DNA of 64,000 bases from Sunxiuqinia sp965372405 (GTDB lineage Bacteria; Bacteroidota; Bacteroidia; Bacteroidales; Prolixibacteraceae): NCBI GenBank assembly GCA_965372405.1, contig CBDVCE010000009.1, forward strand, positions 1 through 64,000, in the 5' to 3' direction. How positions within the stretch are numbered: the first letter of the stretch is position 1; every line of letters starts with the position of its first letter. Position numbers and translations under genes: made by a program. This document shows, piece by piece, positions 17,863-26,430 of the stretch. The notes under the pieces are model-generated. The model saw only the letters and a program-made list of their open reading frames with translations, was not told the DNA's origin and ran no database searches.

Positions 17863-18882
17863 TTATTGAACAATTTCTCCATCAAGATCCCAAAGATCTT
17901 CCCAGCCCTTAGCACCTTCCCAAAGGAATACCTGTCCCTTGATTAATCGTGAATTCTTATCTATATTTTTCAACTCCTCCATCTCTTCCTGAGTGATCGG
18001 ATCTTTAGTTACACATTCCAAATTTCCAATATACTGAGGCTGTTTAACCGAGAATGGAATTGGAATCTGTCCTCTCTGTACCGCCCATTTAAGGCAAACA
18101 ACTGCTGGGTGAACATTCAATCGTTTGGCTATTCTTTGGACAATTGGCTCTTCAATATCCACTGCATCATCAGCTGTTTTATCGCGTTCAGGACGCCTAG
18201 GTGAACCAATCGGGCTATAACCAATTGGTTGGATATCATTCTGAACACAGTAGTCAAACAACTCTGGCTGCTGAAAACATGGATGAAGCTCCATTTCATT
18301 TGCAACAGGTAATACTTTCATTAATGGAAGTACCTTTTCAAGCTTCGGGATGGTCATATTGGATGTACCAATATTTTTCACCAACCCTTTATTAACTAAT
18401 GTTTCCATTTGCCTCCAGGTATCCATAAATTGTTCAATCGTGAAAGGTTTCGAATCCGGATTACGTGCATCTCCATCACAACCTGGTGCATGATAATTTG
18501 GGAATGGCCAGTGTACCAAATACAAATCAAAATAACCAGTCTGAAGATCTGCTAATGATTGGCTACATGATTTCTCTACTTCCTTATGCTGATTGTTCCA
18601 GACCTTACCGGTGATCCAAAGTTCTTCACGGGTAACCATACCTTCTGAAATTGCTTCATTAATTGCTTTTCCAATTTGCTTTTCATTCATATAAACCGAA
18701 GCACAATCAATATGACGATATCCTAAGCGAATTGCATCTTTCACCGCAGCAGCTACTTCTTCATGAGTGAAACGATCAGAACCGAATGTGCCTAATCCAA
18801 CAACAGGGATTTCATCACCGCTTCTTAATTTTTTAGTTGGAACCAATTTGGGATCAACTCCCTTTACTTCTGTTGAGCTCAT
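17863..18882 (-). CDS. Aldo/keto reductase
   Basis: NAD(P)H-dependent TIM-barrel oxidoreductase of 339 aa. The opening VVGLGTFG, catalytic tetrad Asp (YRHIDCAS), Tyr (SVYMNEKQIG), Lys (WITGKVWN) and His (LYLVHWPF), and the cofactor-binding C-terminal region (SVKQPQ) are present. It resembles aldose or xylose reductases. Beside a Zn-polyol dehydrogenase and fucose transporter genes, it may interconvert L-fucose and fucitol, oxidise fucose, or reduce lactaldehyde. The sequence does not decide between these. Confidence 0.85.
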   Translation of the reverse strand: MSSTEVKGVDPKLVPTKKLRSGDEIPVVGLGTFGSDRFTHEEVAAAVKDAIRLGYRHIDCASVYMNEKQIGKAINEAISEGMVTREELWITGKVWNNQHKEVEKSCSQSLADLQTGYFDLYLVHWPFPNYHAPGCDGDARNPDSKPFTIEQFMDTWRQMETLVNKGLVKNIGTSNMTIPKLEKVLPLMKVLPVANEMELHPCFQQPELFDYCVQNDIQPIGYSPIGSPRRPERDKTADDAVDIEEPIVQRIAKRLNVHPAVVCLKWAVQRGQIPIPFSVKQPQYIGNLECVTKDPITQEEMEELKNIDKNSRLIKGQVFLWEGAKGWEDLWDLDGEIVQ

Positions 18883-18956
18883 AATCTATTTAATTTCAAT
18901 TTTTATCTTTTAGAAGTGAATCATCGCTTTCATCACTTTCGAATTATTATTCTATA

Positions 18957-20243
18957 TTATTTCAGATGCACTTTAAAGCTACGGTAAGCAAATACTGCAA
19001 TCACTATAAAACACACGAATGGTAATACAAATGATACATTCACTGCCGGATGTCCCAAAATAGTCTTCAAGTCAATCATAGCACCTTGAATTGGAGGCAT
19101 TAAAGCTCCACCGACAATAGCCATAACCAAACCAGCAGCTCCTAATGTTGCATCATCGCCAATTCCTTCAAGAGCAATACCATAAATGGTTGGGAACATC
19201 AGTGACATAAATACTGAGACTCCCATTAAACAGTACAAACCAACCATACCGTCAATCACAATTGCGGCGGAAACCAGTATCATACCGCCAATTGCAAATA
19301 TTAACAGAAGCTTTCTGGAGTTCACATATTTCATCATGAAAGTAGCAATGAAGCGACTACATAAAAATAAACCCATTGCAATAATATTGTACATCTGTGC
19401 TGTGGCTTTATCTATACCTAATTGTCCGGCATACTGAATAATAAATGTCCAACACATAATTTGGGCTGCAACATATGCAACTTGTGCAATAACACCCTCT
19501 CGATACAACTTGTTTTTTAGAAGTCGCCTAGCTGATTTTACAGGATGAATCTCATTGACATGCCCAGTATGTGGCATTTTTGTTACAAGAATAACAACAA
19601 ACATTACAATCACTACCAGACCAAGAATCACATAAGGATTGCGAATTATCATTAAATCATTTGTTCTGATTGCAACTTTTGTTGCTTCATCCAGAGTTGG
19701 AAAAATTAACTCTCCCAACGCATTTCTTTTATCTGACTCTAAGGCTGCCAAAACAACTCGCGAAGCAACAAACATCCCTAATAATGATCCCATCGGATTA
19801 AAAGCTTGTGCCAGGTTTAATCGACGAGTTGAAGTTTCTTTTGCCCCCATTGAAAGAATAAACGGATTGGCAGTAGTTTCTAAAAATGCTAACCCAAAGG
19901 TTAATATGTATAGAGAAATTAGAAAAAAGCCAAACACTTGAAATTGAGCTGCTGGCCAAAAAAGCAGAGCTCCTGTAGCATAAAGTGCTAAGCCAATTAA
20001 AATTCCTCTCTTAAAATCATACTTTTGGACAAATAGTGCTGCTGGTATAGCCATCGTCGCATAGCCTCCATAAAAGGCAAACTGAACGAGCGCAGCTTTA
20101 GCAGTTGAAATTTCCATTACAGTTTTGAAGGCTGCAACCATGGGATTTGTAATATCGTTGGCAAATCCCCATAAGGCAAATAAACTTGTAATAATTATAA
20201 AAGGTACAAGATATCTCTTCTCAACAACTTTTGGTTTGTTCAT
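18957..20243 (-). CDS. fucP: L-fucose:H+ symporter permease (FucP-like MFS transporter)
   Basis: Inner-membrane sugar importer (428 aa) with about 12 hydrophobic helices. Family features include the opening FALWGFANDITNPMV, the FYGGYATMAIPAALF segment, the FLETTANPFILSMGAKETSTRRLNLAQAFNP region conserved in FucP/GluP-type carriers, and the late LMFPTIYGIALEGIGDDA block. The mutarotase gene lies 7 bases upstream and the fucosidase at the operon's end, so L-fucose is the most likely substrate. Related glucose/galactose carriers share much of this pattern. Confidence 0.88.
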   Translation of the reverse strand: MNKPKVVEKRYLVPFIIITSLFALWGFANDITNPMVAAFKTVMEISTAKAALVQFAFYGGYATMAIPAALFVQKYDFKRGILIGLALYATGALLFWPAAQFQVFGFFLISLYILTFGLAFLETTANPFILSMGAKETSTRRLNLAQAFNPMGSLLGMFVASRVVLAALESDKRNALGELIFPTLDEATKVAIRTNDLMIIRNPYVILGLVVIVMFVVILVTKMPHTGHVNEIHPVKSARRLLKNKLYREGVIAQVAYVAAQIMCWTFIIQYAGQLGIDKATAQMYNIIAMGLFLCSRFIATFMMKYVNSRKLLLIFAIGGMILVSAAIVIDGMVGLYCLMGVSVFMSLMFPTIYGIALEGIGDDATLGAAGLVMAIVGGALMPPIQGAMIDLKTILGHPAVNVSFVLPFVCFIVIAVFAYRSFKVHLK

Positions 20244-20250
20244 AACATTA

Positions 20251-20685
20251 CTATTTAATTGGTGTTACCCCTTTTTTTAGAATAATATTACCATACTTCG
20301 CTGTTTCCCCTGTCATGACAACAACAAAAGCTCCTCTGGCACGATCATAAAAATCAAATCGATCAACACGTTCAATTGGAGCTACATCTGGATTTGATTT
20401 GTGAACTGCCTCCAAATATGATTCTTCAACAGAAGGATCGAGTGTATCACCTTCAACAGCTGCCATCATCGCCAATGGATGATCAACGTATGAATCCAAT
20501 TCATACAAAGGCAAAATAGCCTCAAGTAAATCCGGTATTCGCAAACCATCGGCACGAAGTACATTATTATTAAACGACTCACCCGGGAAATGGGCATCTG
20601 CCAAAATCAATTCATCTCCATGTCCCATTCGGGAAAGTACTTCTAGCAATTTTGGACTAATTAGTGGTGATATTCCTTTAAGCAT
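20251..20685 (-). CDS. fucU: L-fucose mutarotase (RbsD/FucU family)
   Basis: Small decameric-type mutarotase of 144 aa that interconverts alpha- and beta-anomers of fucose for downstream enzymes. Family marks are the N-terminal LKGISPLISPKLLEVLSRMGHGDELILADAHFP block with the catalytic His region, a PLYELDSYVDHP segment and the C-terminal Tyr-containing AKYGNIILKKGV motif. It is the first structural gene after the lacI gene, 62 bases downstream of it, with a CACACGTGTG operator in between. FucU is preferred over RbsD because of length and neighbours. Confidence 0.9.
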   Translation of the reverse strand: MLKGISPLISPKLLEVLSRMGHGDELILADAHFPGESFNNNVLRADGLRIPDLLEAILPLYELDSYVDHPLAMMAAVEGDTLDPSVEESYLEAVHKSNPDVAPIERVDRFDFYDRARGAFVVVMTGETAKYGNIILKKGVTPIK

Positions 20686-20720
20686 AGTTAGTTATTTTAT
20701 TGAGTTTAAAATTCATCATT

Positions 20721-20730
20721 CACACGTGTG
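20721..20730. promoter_or_regulatory. Candidate LacI operator before the fucose operon
   Basis: The perfect palindrome CACACGTGTG lies in the 62-base gap between the lacI stop and the fucU start. The same 10-mer occurs once more, just upstream of lacI itself (21787-21796), the layout expected for an autoregulating repressor of this operon. The central CG fits LacI-family operators. Confidence 0.7.
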
Positions 20731-20747
20731 TATTTTTTAGCAAATTT

Positions 20748-21752
20748 TTAACAGGAATCCCGTTCTACAATTTTTGATGACAGCATGATACTTTCATTGA
20801 CATTCTCATCCCCGTTATTCATCTTTTCTACCAGTATTTTATAGGTCCATTTGGCAACTTCAGCATCAGGCTGAACGATAGCAGTAATCCTTGGTTTTAT
20901 AACTTCCATTGAAGGGTTTTCCCCAAAACCGACAAGTCCAACATCACCCGGTATTTCTACTCCAATTTCATCCAGATATGAAATAATTCCTAACAACAAA
21001 TTGTACGAATCACACAAGATTGCATCAGGTCTTTCTTCCTTAGAGAACAACTGTTTAGCGGCTTCTTTTCCATCATCAATTGCAAACCCTTTCTCTACTT
21101 TATAAATCTGATGGTAATCCAATTTATTCAAATTAACTGCATCAGAATAGCCTCGCTGTCTTTCTCGAAACACGTTTAATAATGAAGTACCTGTAACATG
21201 AACAATTCTTTTGTATCCTTTGCGGATCATCAGGTCAACAGCCTGCATAACTATTTCATAATTATTCACAATTACCTTCGGAACATCAATATCACATACA
21301 CGATCGAAAAAAACCAAAGGAATCTTATATTTTGCCAATTCACTAAAATGCTCACCGTTTAATGTCTCCATCGATACGGAAGCAATCACCCCTGCCACAT
21401 TATTTTGAATAATTGTATCAATAATGTCTTTTTCCTGATGATAGTTTTCATTGGATTGAAATATTGAAACAACATAACCATTCTCATTAGCAAGATTGGT
21501 AATCTGACTTATAATATTTGAAAAGAATTGGTGATTGATGTTAGGAACTATAATTGCAATTACATTACGGATGCTCCCCCTCAAATGAAGGGCACTCATA
21601 TTCACTTGATAACCGTGATCCTTAGCATATTCGACAATCTTCTTCTTTGTCTCAGGTTTTACACGCTTATCATCCCTTAACGCGCGAGAAACTGTTGAAT
21701 GATGAATCTTCAATTCTCTTGCAATGTCTTTTATAGTTACCCTTACTGTCAA
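20748..21752 (-). CDS. LacI-family transcriptional regulator of the fucose operon
   Basis: DNA-binding regulator of 334 aa. The N-terminal HTH (VTIKDIARELKIHHSTVSRALRDD) is followed by the hinge helix region (VNMSALHLRG) and a periplasmic-binding-protein-like effector domain (VIAIIVPNINHQFFSNIISQI). It is encoded just ahead of fucU on the same strand. Identical CACACGTGTG palindromes flank it, suggesting that it represses both itself and the fucose genes until fucose or a metabolite binds. The effector is inferred from the neighbours. Confidence 0.9.
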   Translation of the reverse strand: MTVRVTIKDIARELKIHHSTVSRALRDDKRVKPETKKKIVEYAKDHGYQVNMSALHLRGSIRNVIAIIVPNINHQFFSNIISQITNLANENGYVVSIFQSNENYHQEKDIIDTIIQNNVAGVIASVSMETLNGEHFSELAKYKIPLVFFDRVCDIDVPKVIVNNYEIVMQAVDLMIRKGYKRIVHVTGTSLLNVFRERQRGYSDAVNLNKLDYHQIYKVEKGFAIDDGKEAAKQLFSKEERPDAILCDSYNLLLGIISYLDEIGVEIPGDVGLVGFGENPSMEVIKPRITAIVQPDAEVAKWTYKILVEKMNNGDENVNESIMLSSKIVERDSC

Positions 21753-21786
21753 AATATCTTATTGTATTAAAATCAAACTCTAAATA

Positions 21787-21804
21787 CACACGTGTGCAAA
21801 TGTA
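21787..21804 (-). promoter_or_regulatory. lacI promoter -7 box with overlapping CACACGTGTG operator
   Basis: On the minus strand TACATTTG (21804-21797) matches the Bacteroidota -7 element and is followed at once by the palindrome CACACGTGTG (21796-21787). A repressor bound there would cover the start of transcription, about 40 bases before the lacI start codon. No exact -33 box was found at the ideal spacing. Confidence 0.6.
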
Positions 21805-21926
21805 TGGATTTTTTTCATCTCAGAAACAAGAAATAGGTATTTCTTCAACCAGATTGTAATTTTTATTCGGAATAGATAACAGAATAACAGTTTTGATTGC
21901 AAACAAAAGCGTGAAATATATAAACA

Positions 21927-21959
21927 AAAAAACTGCAGACTCACGAATGAATCTGCAGC
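21927..21959 (-). terminator. Rho-independent terminator after the hexosaminidase gene
   Basis: On the minus strand a 7-bp stem (CTGCAGA with TCTGCAG) around a 12-base loop is followed by seven T. It lies about 45 bases past the GH20 stop and separates that gene from lacI downstream. Confidence 0.85.
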
Positions 21960-22003
21960 ATAGAAATAAATGTATTGATGCTATTTAATTTCTATAAAAT
22001 ATC

Positions 22004-24295
22004 TTAGTAAGAAAAAGCTTCTGGTTTCAACACTTCAAAATTTTCTTCACCTTGTTTCTTAAAATTGACAACAGGACCATTCCAAGACTGTGGCCATCCT
22101 CCAATAATGTTGTTCAGATAAATAATCTTTACTGGATGTTTTCCTTTTGCGAGAGCAACAGTTGTATTGTTTCGTGAGAAACGCTTTACTTCACCGTCAT
22201 TATCAATCAATAATTGACCACCAATAAAAAACTGATCAACATTAGTTTGGAATTCGTAAATGCTATCATCTGTAATATCTACATATCCTGTTAGCACAAA
22301 AGCTGATGGATTCTTGTAGTCATTAAGCTTCTTAAATTTCGCCTCAGTAAGAACAAATTCATCCCAATCTTTTACAGATTGAATATCTTTTACTTTAATG
22401 AAAGTACCTTTCGCATACATTGCTTTCAAACCTTTACCTTTTGATTCTACTTCTACAGCAGCAATTGGGCTTTGCTTTTCTATAGTAATTGTTCTCACCT
22501 CACTCATTCTACCACTTGGAGATATTGATCGAATCTTTACAGTTGTATTTTCAGTAACAGTAAGTACAGAATCATATGCTTTTGAATCCTTAACAGGTTC
22601 ACTTCCATCAAGCGTATAAACCATTTTTACAGGACGAGTAGATGTAAATTCCAAGATAGTAGTATCAGCAAAAACAACATTATTAACCGGCCCTTCTGGC
22701 ATTGGTATATGGTAATTAATATCATGTCCGTCTAAGCGTACAAACTGTTGATCCATTCGCGCTTCAAAATCGCTATAATCTTTATTTGCTGTCTCAGTCC
22801 AGCCTACTTCAGCCAAGGCAATAATTCGCGGATAAATACGATGTTCAAATAAATCAGGCGTATACATGTATTCAGACCAAACATTCCCCTGAGTACCCAA
22901 AATATGTTTCTTTTTTGCTTCTTCAAGCTCAGCTGGAACAGGATCATATCCATAAGATTCTTCAAGCGTAGTGTAGCCGCCGATAGCAACCGGCTCAACC
23001 TTATAGCTCCCTTGATAATGATCCAGATAAACCCAGTTACCAGGTGTCATTACAACATCATGACCTTGCTTGGCAGCTTCAATTCCACCAGCTTCACCTC
23101 TCCATGACATAACAGATGCAGAAGGAGCAAGTCCACCCTCAAGGATTTCATCCCAACCAATCATTTTTTTACCATGCGCAATCAGAACTCCTTCAATGCG
23201 TTTAATAAAATAACTCTGCAATTCATGCTCATCTTCTAAGCCTTCTTTGCGCATTCTCTTTTGGCAATCAGCACATTCTTCCCATTTGTCTTTTGGACAC
23301 TCATCACCTCCAATATGAAAATATTCATAAGGAAATAAGGCAACTACTTCCTTGATAACATTTTCCAAAAACTCAAAGGTATTCTCTTTACCAGCACAAT
23401 AAACATCGGCCTCAACTCCCCATACATTGCGCACTTCAAATGGCCCACCAGTACACGAGATCTCAGGATAACCTTTTAATGCAGCCAATGAGTGACCTGG
23501 CAATTCTATTTCAGGAACAACATTAATAAATCGCTCTTTCGCATAAGCAACTACTTCTTTAATTTCTTCCTGCGTGTAAAAACCACCGTACTCATTACCT
23601 TCTCCTTCAGTTCGTATTGAACCCATTGAAGTTAATTTTGGATATTTTTTTATTTCAATACGCCATCCCTGATCCTCAGTCAGGTGCCAATGGAATGTAT
23701 TCATTTTGAAAATGGCCATTACATCCAACTGCTTCTTAATAAATTCAACATCAACAAAATGACGACATACATCCAAATGCATTCCCCTCCAAACAAATCG
23801 TGGCTCATCCTTAATCTCAACAGATGGAATCAACCACTTCAAATCCTTAGCTTGAGTTGAACTTTCAATTTCGGGAGGTAGAAGTTGTAGAATAGACATT
23901 AATCCATAAAAAGCCCCTCTTACTGACTTAGCCTTTAAGTTTACCTGACTAGAAGAAACATTCAGGCTATAAGCCTCATCGCCCATTTCCAAATTTGAAT
24001 CTACTTCAATAGCAATAAAATTCTTTTTTGGATTTTCATTTACTACAGCTAATTCAAAACCTGCAGCATGTGCGAAACGATGATTCATTAGATCAATCGC
24101 TGATTTCAATTCTTCATTTTGAGCAATTACAAATGAAGTTTTTGAATCTATCTCAAAGCTACCTTCCAGACGGGTTAGCTCATTGGGCTGCGGAACAATT
24201 GATGGCTCCATAACTTTTTGGTTATTACCAACATTACATGCAGCAAAAATAACTGCAATAATTAATACAGAAAAAATGTGTTTTAAGTTTGTCAT
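22004..24295 (-). CDS. Beta-N-acetylhexosaminidase (GH20), lipoprotein, with C-terminal PA14-like domain
   Basis: Releases terminal GlcNAc/GalNAc. The lipoprotein signal ends at Cys20 (IFAAC). A GH20b-type N-domain (about 30-160) precedes the catalytic barrel with WRGMHLDVCRHF, FHWHLTEDQGWR and HIGGDECPK, where Asp331-Glu332 are the catalytic pair for substrate-assisted hydrolysis. A chitobiase-like C-domain (TRPVKMVYTLDGSEP) and a final PA14-like region (IYEFQTNVDQFFIGGQLLIDN) follow. The ATG at 24295 is chosen for the signal peptide. It is divergent from the NagB-LmbE fusion gene, linking glycan cleavage to amino-sugar breakdown. Confidence 0.93.
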   Translation of the reverse strand: MTNLKHIFSVLIIAVIFAACNVGNNQKVMEPSIVPQPNELTRLEGSFEIDSKTSFVIAQNEELKSAIDLMNHRFAHAAGFELAVVNENPKKNFIAIEVDSNLEMGDEAYSLNVSSSQVNLKAKSVRGAFYGLMSILQLLPPEIESSTQAKDLKWLIPSVEIKDEPRFVWRGMHLDVCRHFVDVEFIKKQLDVMAIFKMNTFHWHLTEDQGWRIEIKKYPKLTSMGSIRTEGEGNEYGGFYTQEEIKEVVAYAKERFINVVPEIELPGHSLAALKGYPEISCTGGPFEVRNVWGVEADVYCAGKENTFEFLENVIKEVVALFPYEYFHIGGDECPKDKWEECADCQKRMRKEGLEDEHELQSYFIKRIEGVLIAHGKKMIGWDEILEGGLAPSASVMSWRGEAGGIEAAKQGHDVVMTPGNWVYLDHYQGSYKVEPVAIGGYTTLEESYGYDPVPAELEEAKKKHILGTQGNVWSEYMYTPDLFEHRIYPRIIALAEVGWTETANKDYSDFEARMDQQFVRLDGHDINYHIPMPEGPVNNVVFADTTILEFTSTRPVKMVYTLDGSEPVKDSKAYDSVLTVTENTTVKIRSISPSGRMSEVRTITIEKQSPIAAVEVESKGKGLKAMYAKGTFIKVKDIQSVKDWDEFVLTEAKFKKLNDYKNPSAFVLTGYVDITDDSIYEFQTNVDQFFIGGQLLIDNDGEVKRFSRNNTTVALAKGKHPVKIIYLNNIIGGWPQSWNGPVVNFKKQGEENFEVLKPEAFSY

Positions 24296-24357
24296 ATTAC
24301 TATGGCTTAGTTTATTAATATCAGGTGTAAAATATAATATTAATGTATTGTGTGTTG

Positions 24358-24382
24358 CAAATATATTAATTTTGCGTGCACG
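24358..24382. promoter_or_regulatory. Divergent regulatory region of the hexosaminidase and NagB-LmbE genes
   Basis: Minus-strand TATATTTG (24365-24358) is a good -7 box for the hexosaminidase gene. Just upstream is the palindrome CGTGCACG (24375-24382), a possible operator for the second LacI-type regulator encoded at 27108-28193. No clear plus-strand promoter could be recognised for the fusion gene in this 213-base gap. Confidence 0.4.
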
Positions 24383-24508
24383 AACACACATTCCTTTTGG
24401 AAATCTTTTATTTAAATTAAATAAAAACTACATTAGCAGCAAAAATTAACTAGGCCTACTCCTCTTTTTAGTTAGATCAAATAATTTAGAAACATATAAC
24501 AATAGAGT

Positions 24509-26425
24509 ATGACAATGATTACGAGCATATTAAAAACAGAAGTAGAAAAGATGCCTCTTCATTTATTCAAGAATAAAGAAGAAGGCTCAGCTTATGTTGC
24601 TAAAGAAATTGCATCCATTATCAGCGAGAAAAACAAACAAGGTGAAAGAACAGTTCTGGGACTAGCAACTGGTTCATCACCACTACTTGTGTATAAAGAG
24701 CTTATAAGAATGCATCAAGAAGATGGCCTTAGCTTTAAGAACGTAACCACCTTTAATTTAGACGAATACTCACCCATACAACCTGATGATACAAAAAGCT
24801 ATCATCATTTCATGTACGAACACTTTTTTAAGCACATCGATATAAAAGAAGAAAATATCAATATCCCTGACGGAACATTAGCTCCCTATGAAGTGGCCGA
24901 ACATTGTGCTGCATATGATAAAAAAATAGTAGAGATTGGAGGTATTGATGTTCAACTTTTAGGCATCGGCAGATCTGGTCATATTGGGTTTAATGAACCG
25001 GGCTCAACTGCTACCACAACAACAAGAATGGTTAAACTTGATGGACTAACCGTTGAAGATGCAGCTAATGATTTTGGCAAAGAAGAAGATGTTCCACTCC
25101 GTGCAATCACCATGGGTGTAAAAAATATACTTAACGCCAAAAAGATTTTCATGGTGGTTTGGGGTGATGGAAAAGCCAGCATCCTTCAGAAGGCAATTGA
25201 AGAACCTGCCAGCAGTGATGTTTCTGCATCATTCCTGCAAAATCACAATGATGTTCAGATTATAACAGATGAATTGGCAGCTTCTGAATTAAGCAGATTT
25301 AAAACACCATGGTTAACCGGAGCCTGTGAGTGGGATGATCTAATGAAAAAGAAAGCAGTGATATGGCTTTCACAAAAGGCGAAAAAGCCAATTCTTAAGC
25401 TAACAAATGCAGATTATAAAAAAGAAGGGCTGAATGAATTATTAAAAACTGAAAATTCAGCTTACAATTTAAATATTGAGGTTTATAATCAGATTCAAAA
25501 AACAATTACAGGATGGCCAGGAGGAAAGCCGGGATCAAAAGATGAAAACAGACCCGTTTGTTCTGGTAAATTTCCTAAAAAAGTAATTATTTTTAGTCCT
25601 CACCCTGATGATGATGTTATTTCAATGGGGGGAACATTACTAAGACTAGCTGAACAAGGACACGAAGTTCATGTAGCTTATCAAACCTCCGGGAATATTG
25701 CTGTTTTTGATGATGATGCACACCGCTTCCTTGATTTTGTAAAAGGTTTCTCTCAAAAATTCAATGTGGCTGAAGACCAAATCAATGAGCTGCACAAGGA
25801 AGTTACGGGCTACATTAAAACCAAAAAACAAGGAGAAGAAAATAGTCAAACTTTGAACATCAAAGGACTAATCAGACAGGGAGAAGCAAGCTCTGCTTGT
25901 CGCTTTAGTGGTGTAAAAGAAGAGAATATACACTTTCTCAATCTTCCTTTTTATGAAACGGGAAGCGTAAAGAAAAAGCCAATTGGAGAAGAAGATGTTA
26001 ATATAATTGTAAATTTGTTAGAGGAAATAAAACCTGACGAGATTTTTGCTGCTGGTGACTTACAAGATCCACACGGAACTCATGCTGTTTGTTTAGAAGC
26101 AATTTTTGATGCTGTTGATCGTTTGAAAAACGAAAGTTGGATGGATGATTTCTACTTCTGGATGTACCGTGGAGCATGGCAGGAGTGGAATATTGAAGAC
26201 ATTGAAATGGCAGTGCCTATCAGTCCGGAAGAACTCATGAAAAAGCGAAAAGCAATTTTCAAACATCAATCGCAAAAAGACTCTCCGGTTTTCCCAGGAA
26301 AAGATCAACGTGAATTCTGGCAAAGGTCTGAAGCAAGAAATAGAGAAACAGCTAGACTCTATGATGAACTTGGACTAACAGAATACGAAGCTATTGAAGC
26401 TTTTAAGAGATATTTTATTAAATAA
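24509..26425 (+). CDS. Glucosamine-6-phosphate deaminase-like / LmbE (PIG-L) deacetylase fusion
   Basis: Two-domain cytoplasmic protein of 638 aa. Residues about 15-275 are NagB-like: LATGSSPL, TFNLDEY (Asp85) and GIGRSGHIGFNEPG (His158, Glu163). The E. coli catalytic Asp141 position (GNDGH) holds Ser156 here. Residues about 355-600 are an LmbE/PIG-L N-deacetylase with zinc motifs PHPDDD (364-369) and HGTH (522-525). Related two-domain proteins occur in Bacteroidota and are usually labelled NagB. With the divergent hexosaminidase, it could deacetylate and deaminate an N-acetyl amino sugar phosphate, but deaminase activity is uncertain given the substitution. The CBM9-like gene starts 5 bases downstream. 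Confidence 0.85.
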   Translation: MTMITSILKTEVEKMPLHLFKNKEEGSAYVAKEIASIISEKNKQGERTVLGLATGSSPLLVYKELIRMHQEDGLSFKNVTTFNLDEYSPIQPDDTKSYHHFMYEHFFKHIDIKEENINIPDGTLAPYEVAEHCAAYDKKIVEIGGIDVQLLGIGRSGHIGFNEPGSTATTTTRMVKLDGLTVEDAANDFGKEEDVPLRAITMGVKNILNAKKIFMVVWGDGKASILQKAIEEPASSDVSASFLQNHNDVQIITDELAASELSRFKTPWLTGACEWDDLMKKKAVIWLSQKAKKPILKLTNADYKKEGLNELLKTENSAYNLNIEVYNQIQKTITGWPGGKPGSKDENRPVCSGKFPKKVIIFSPHPDDDVISMGGTLLRLAEQGHEVHVAYQTSGNIAVFDDDAHRFLDFVKGFSQKFNVAEDQINELHKEVTGYIKTKKQGEENSQTLNIKGLIRQGEASSACRFSGVKEENIHFLNLPFYETGSVKKKPIGEEDVNIIVNLLEEIKPDEIFAAGDLQDPHGTHAVCLEAIFDAVDRLKNESWMDDFYFWMYRGAWQEWNIEDIEMAVPISPEELMKKRKAIFKHQSQKDSPVFPGKDQREFWQRSEARNRETARLYDELGLTEYEAIEAFKRYFIK

Positions 26426-26430
26426 AAAAC

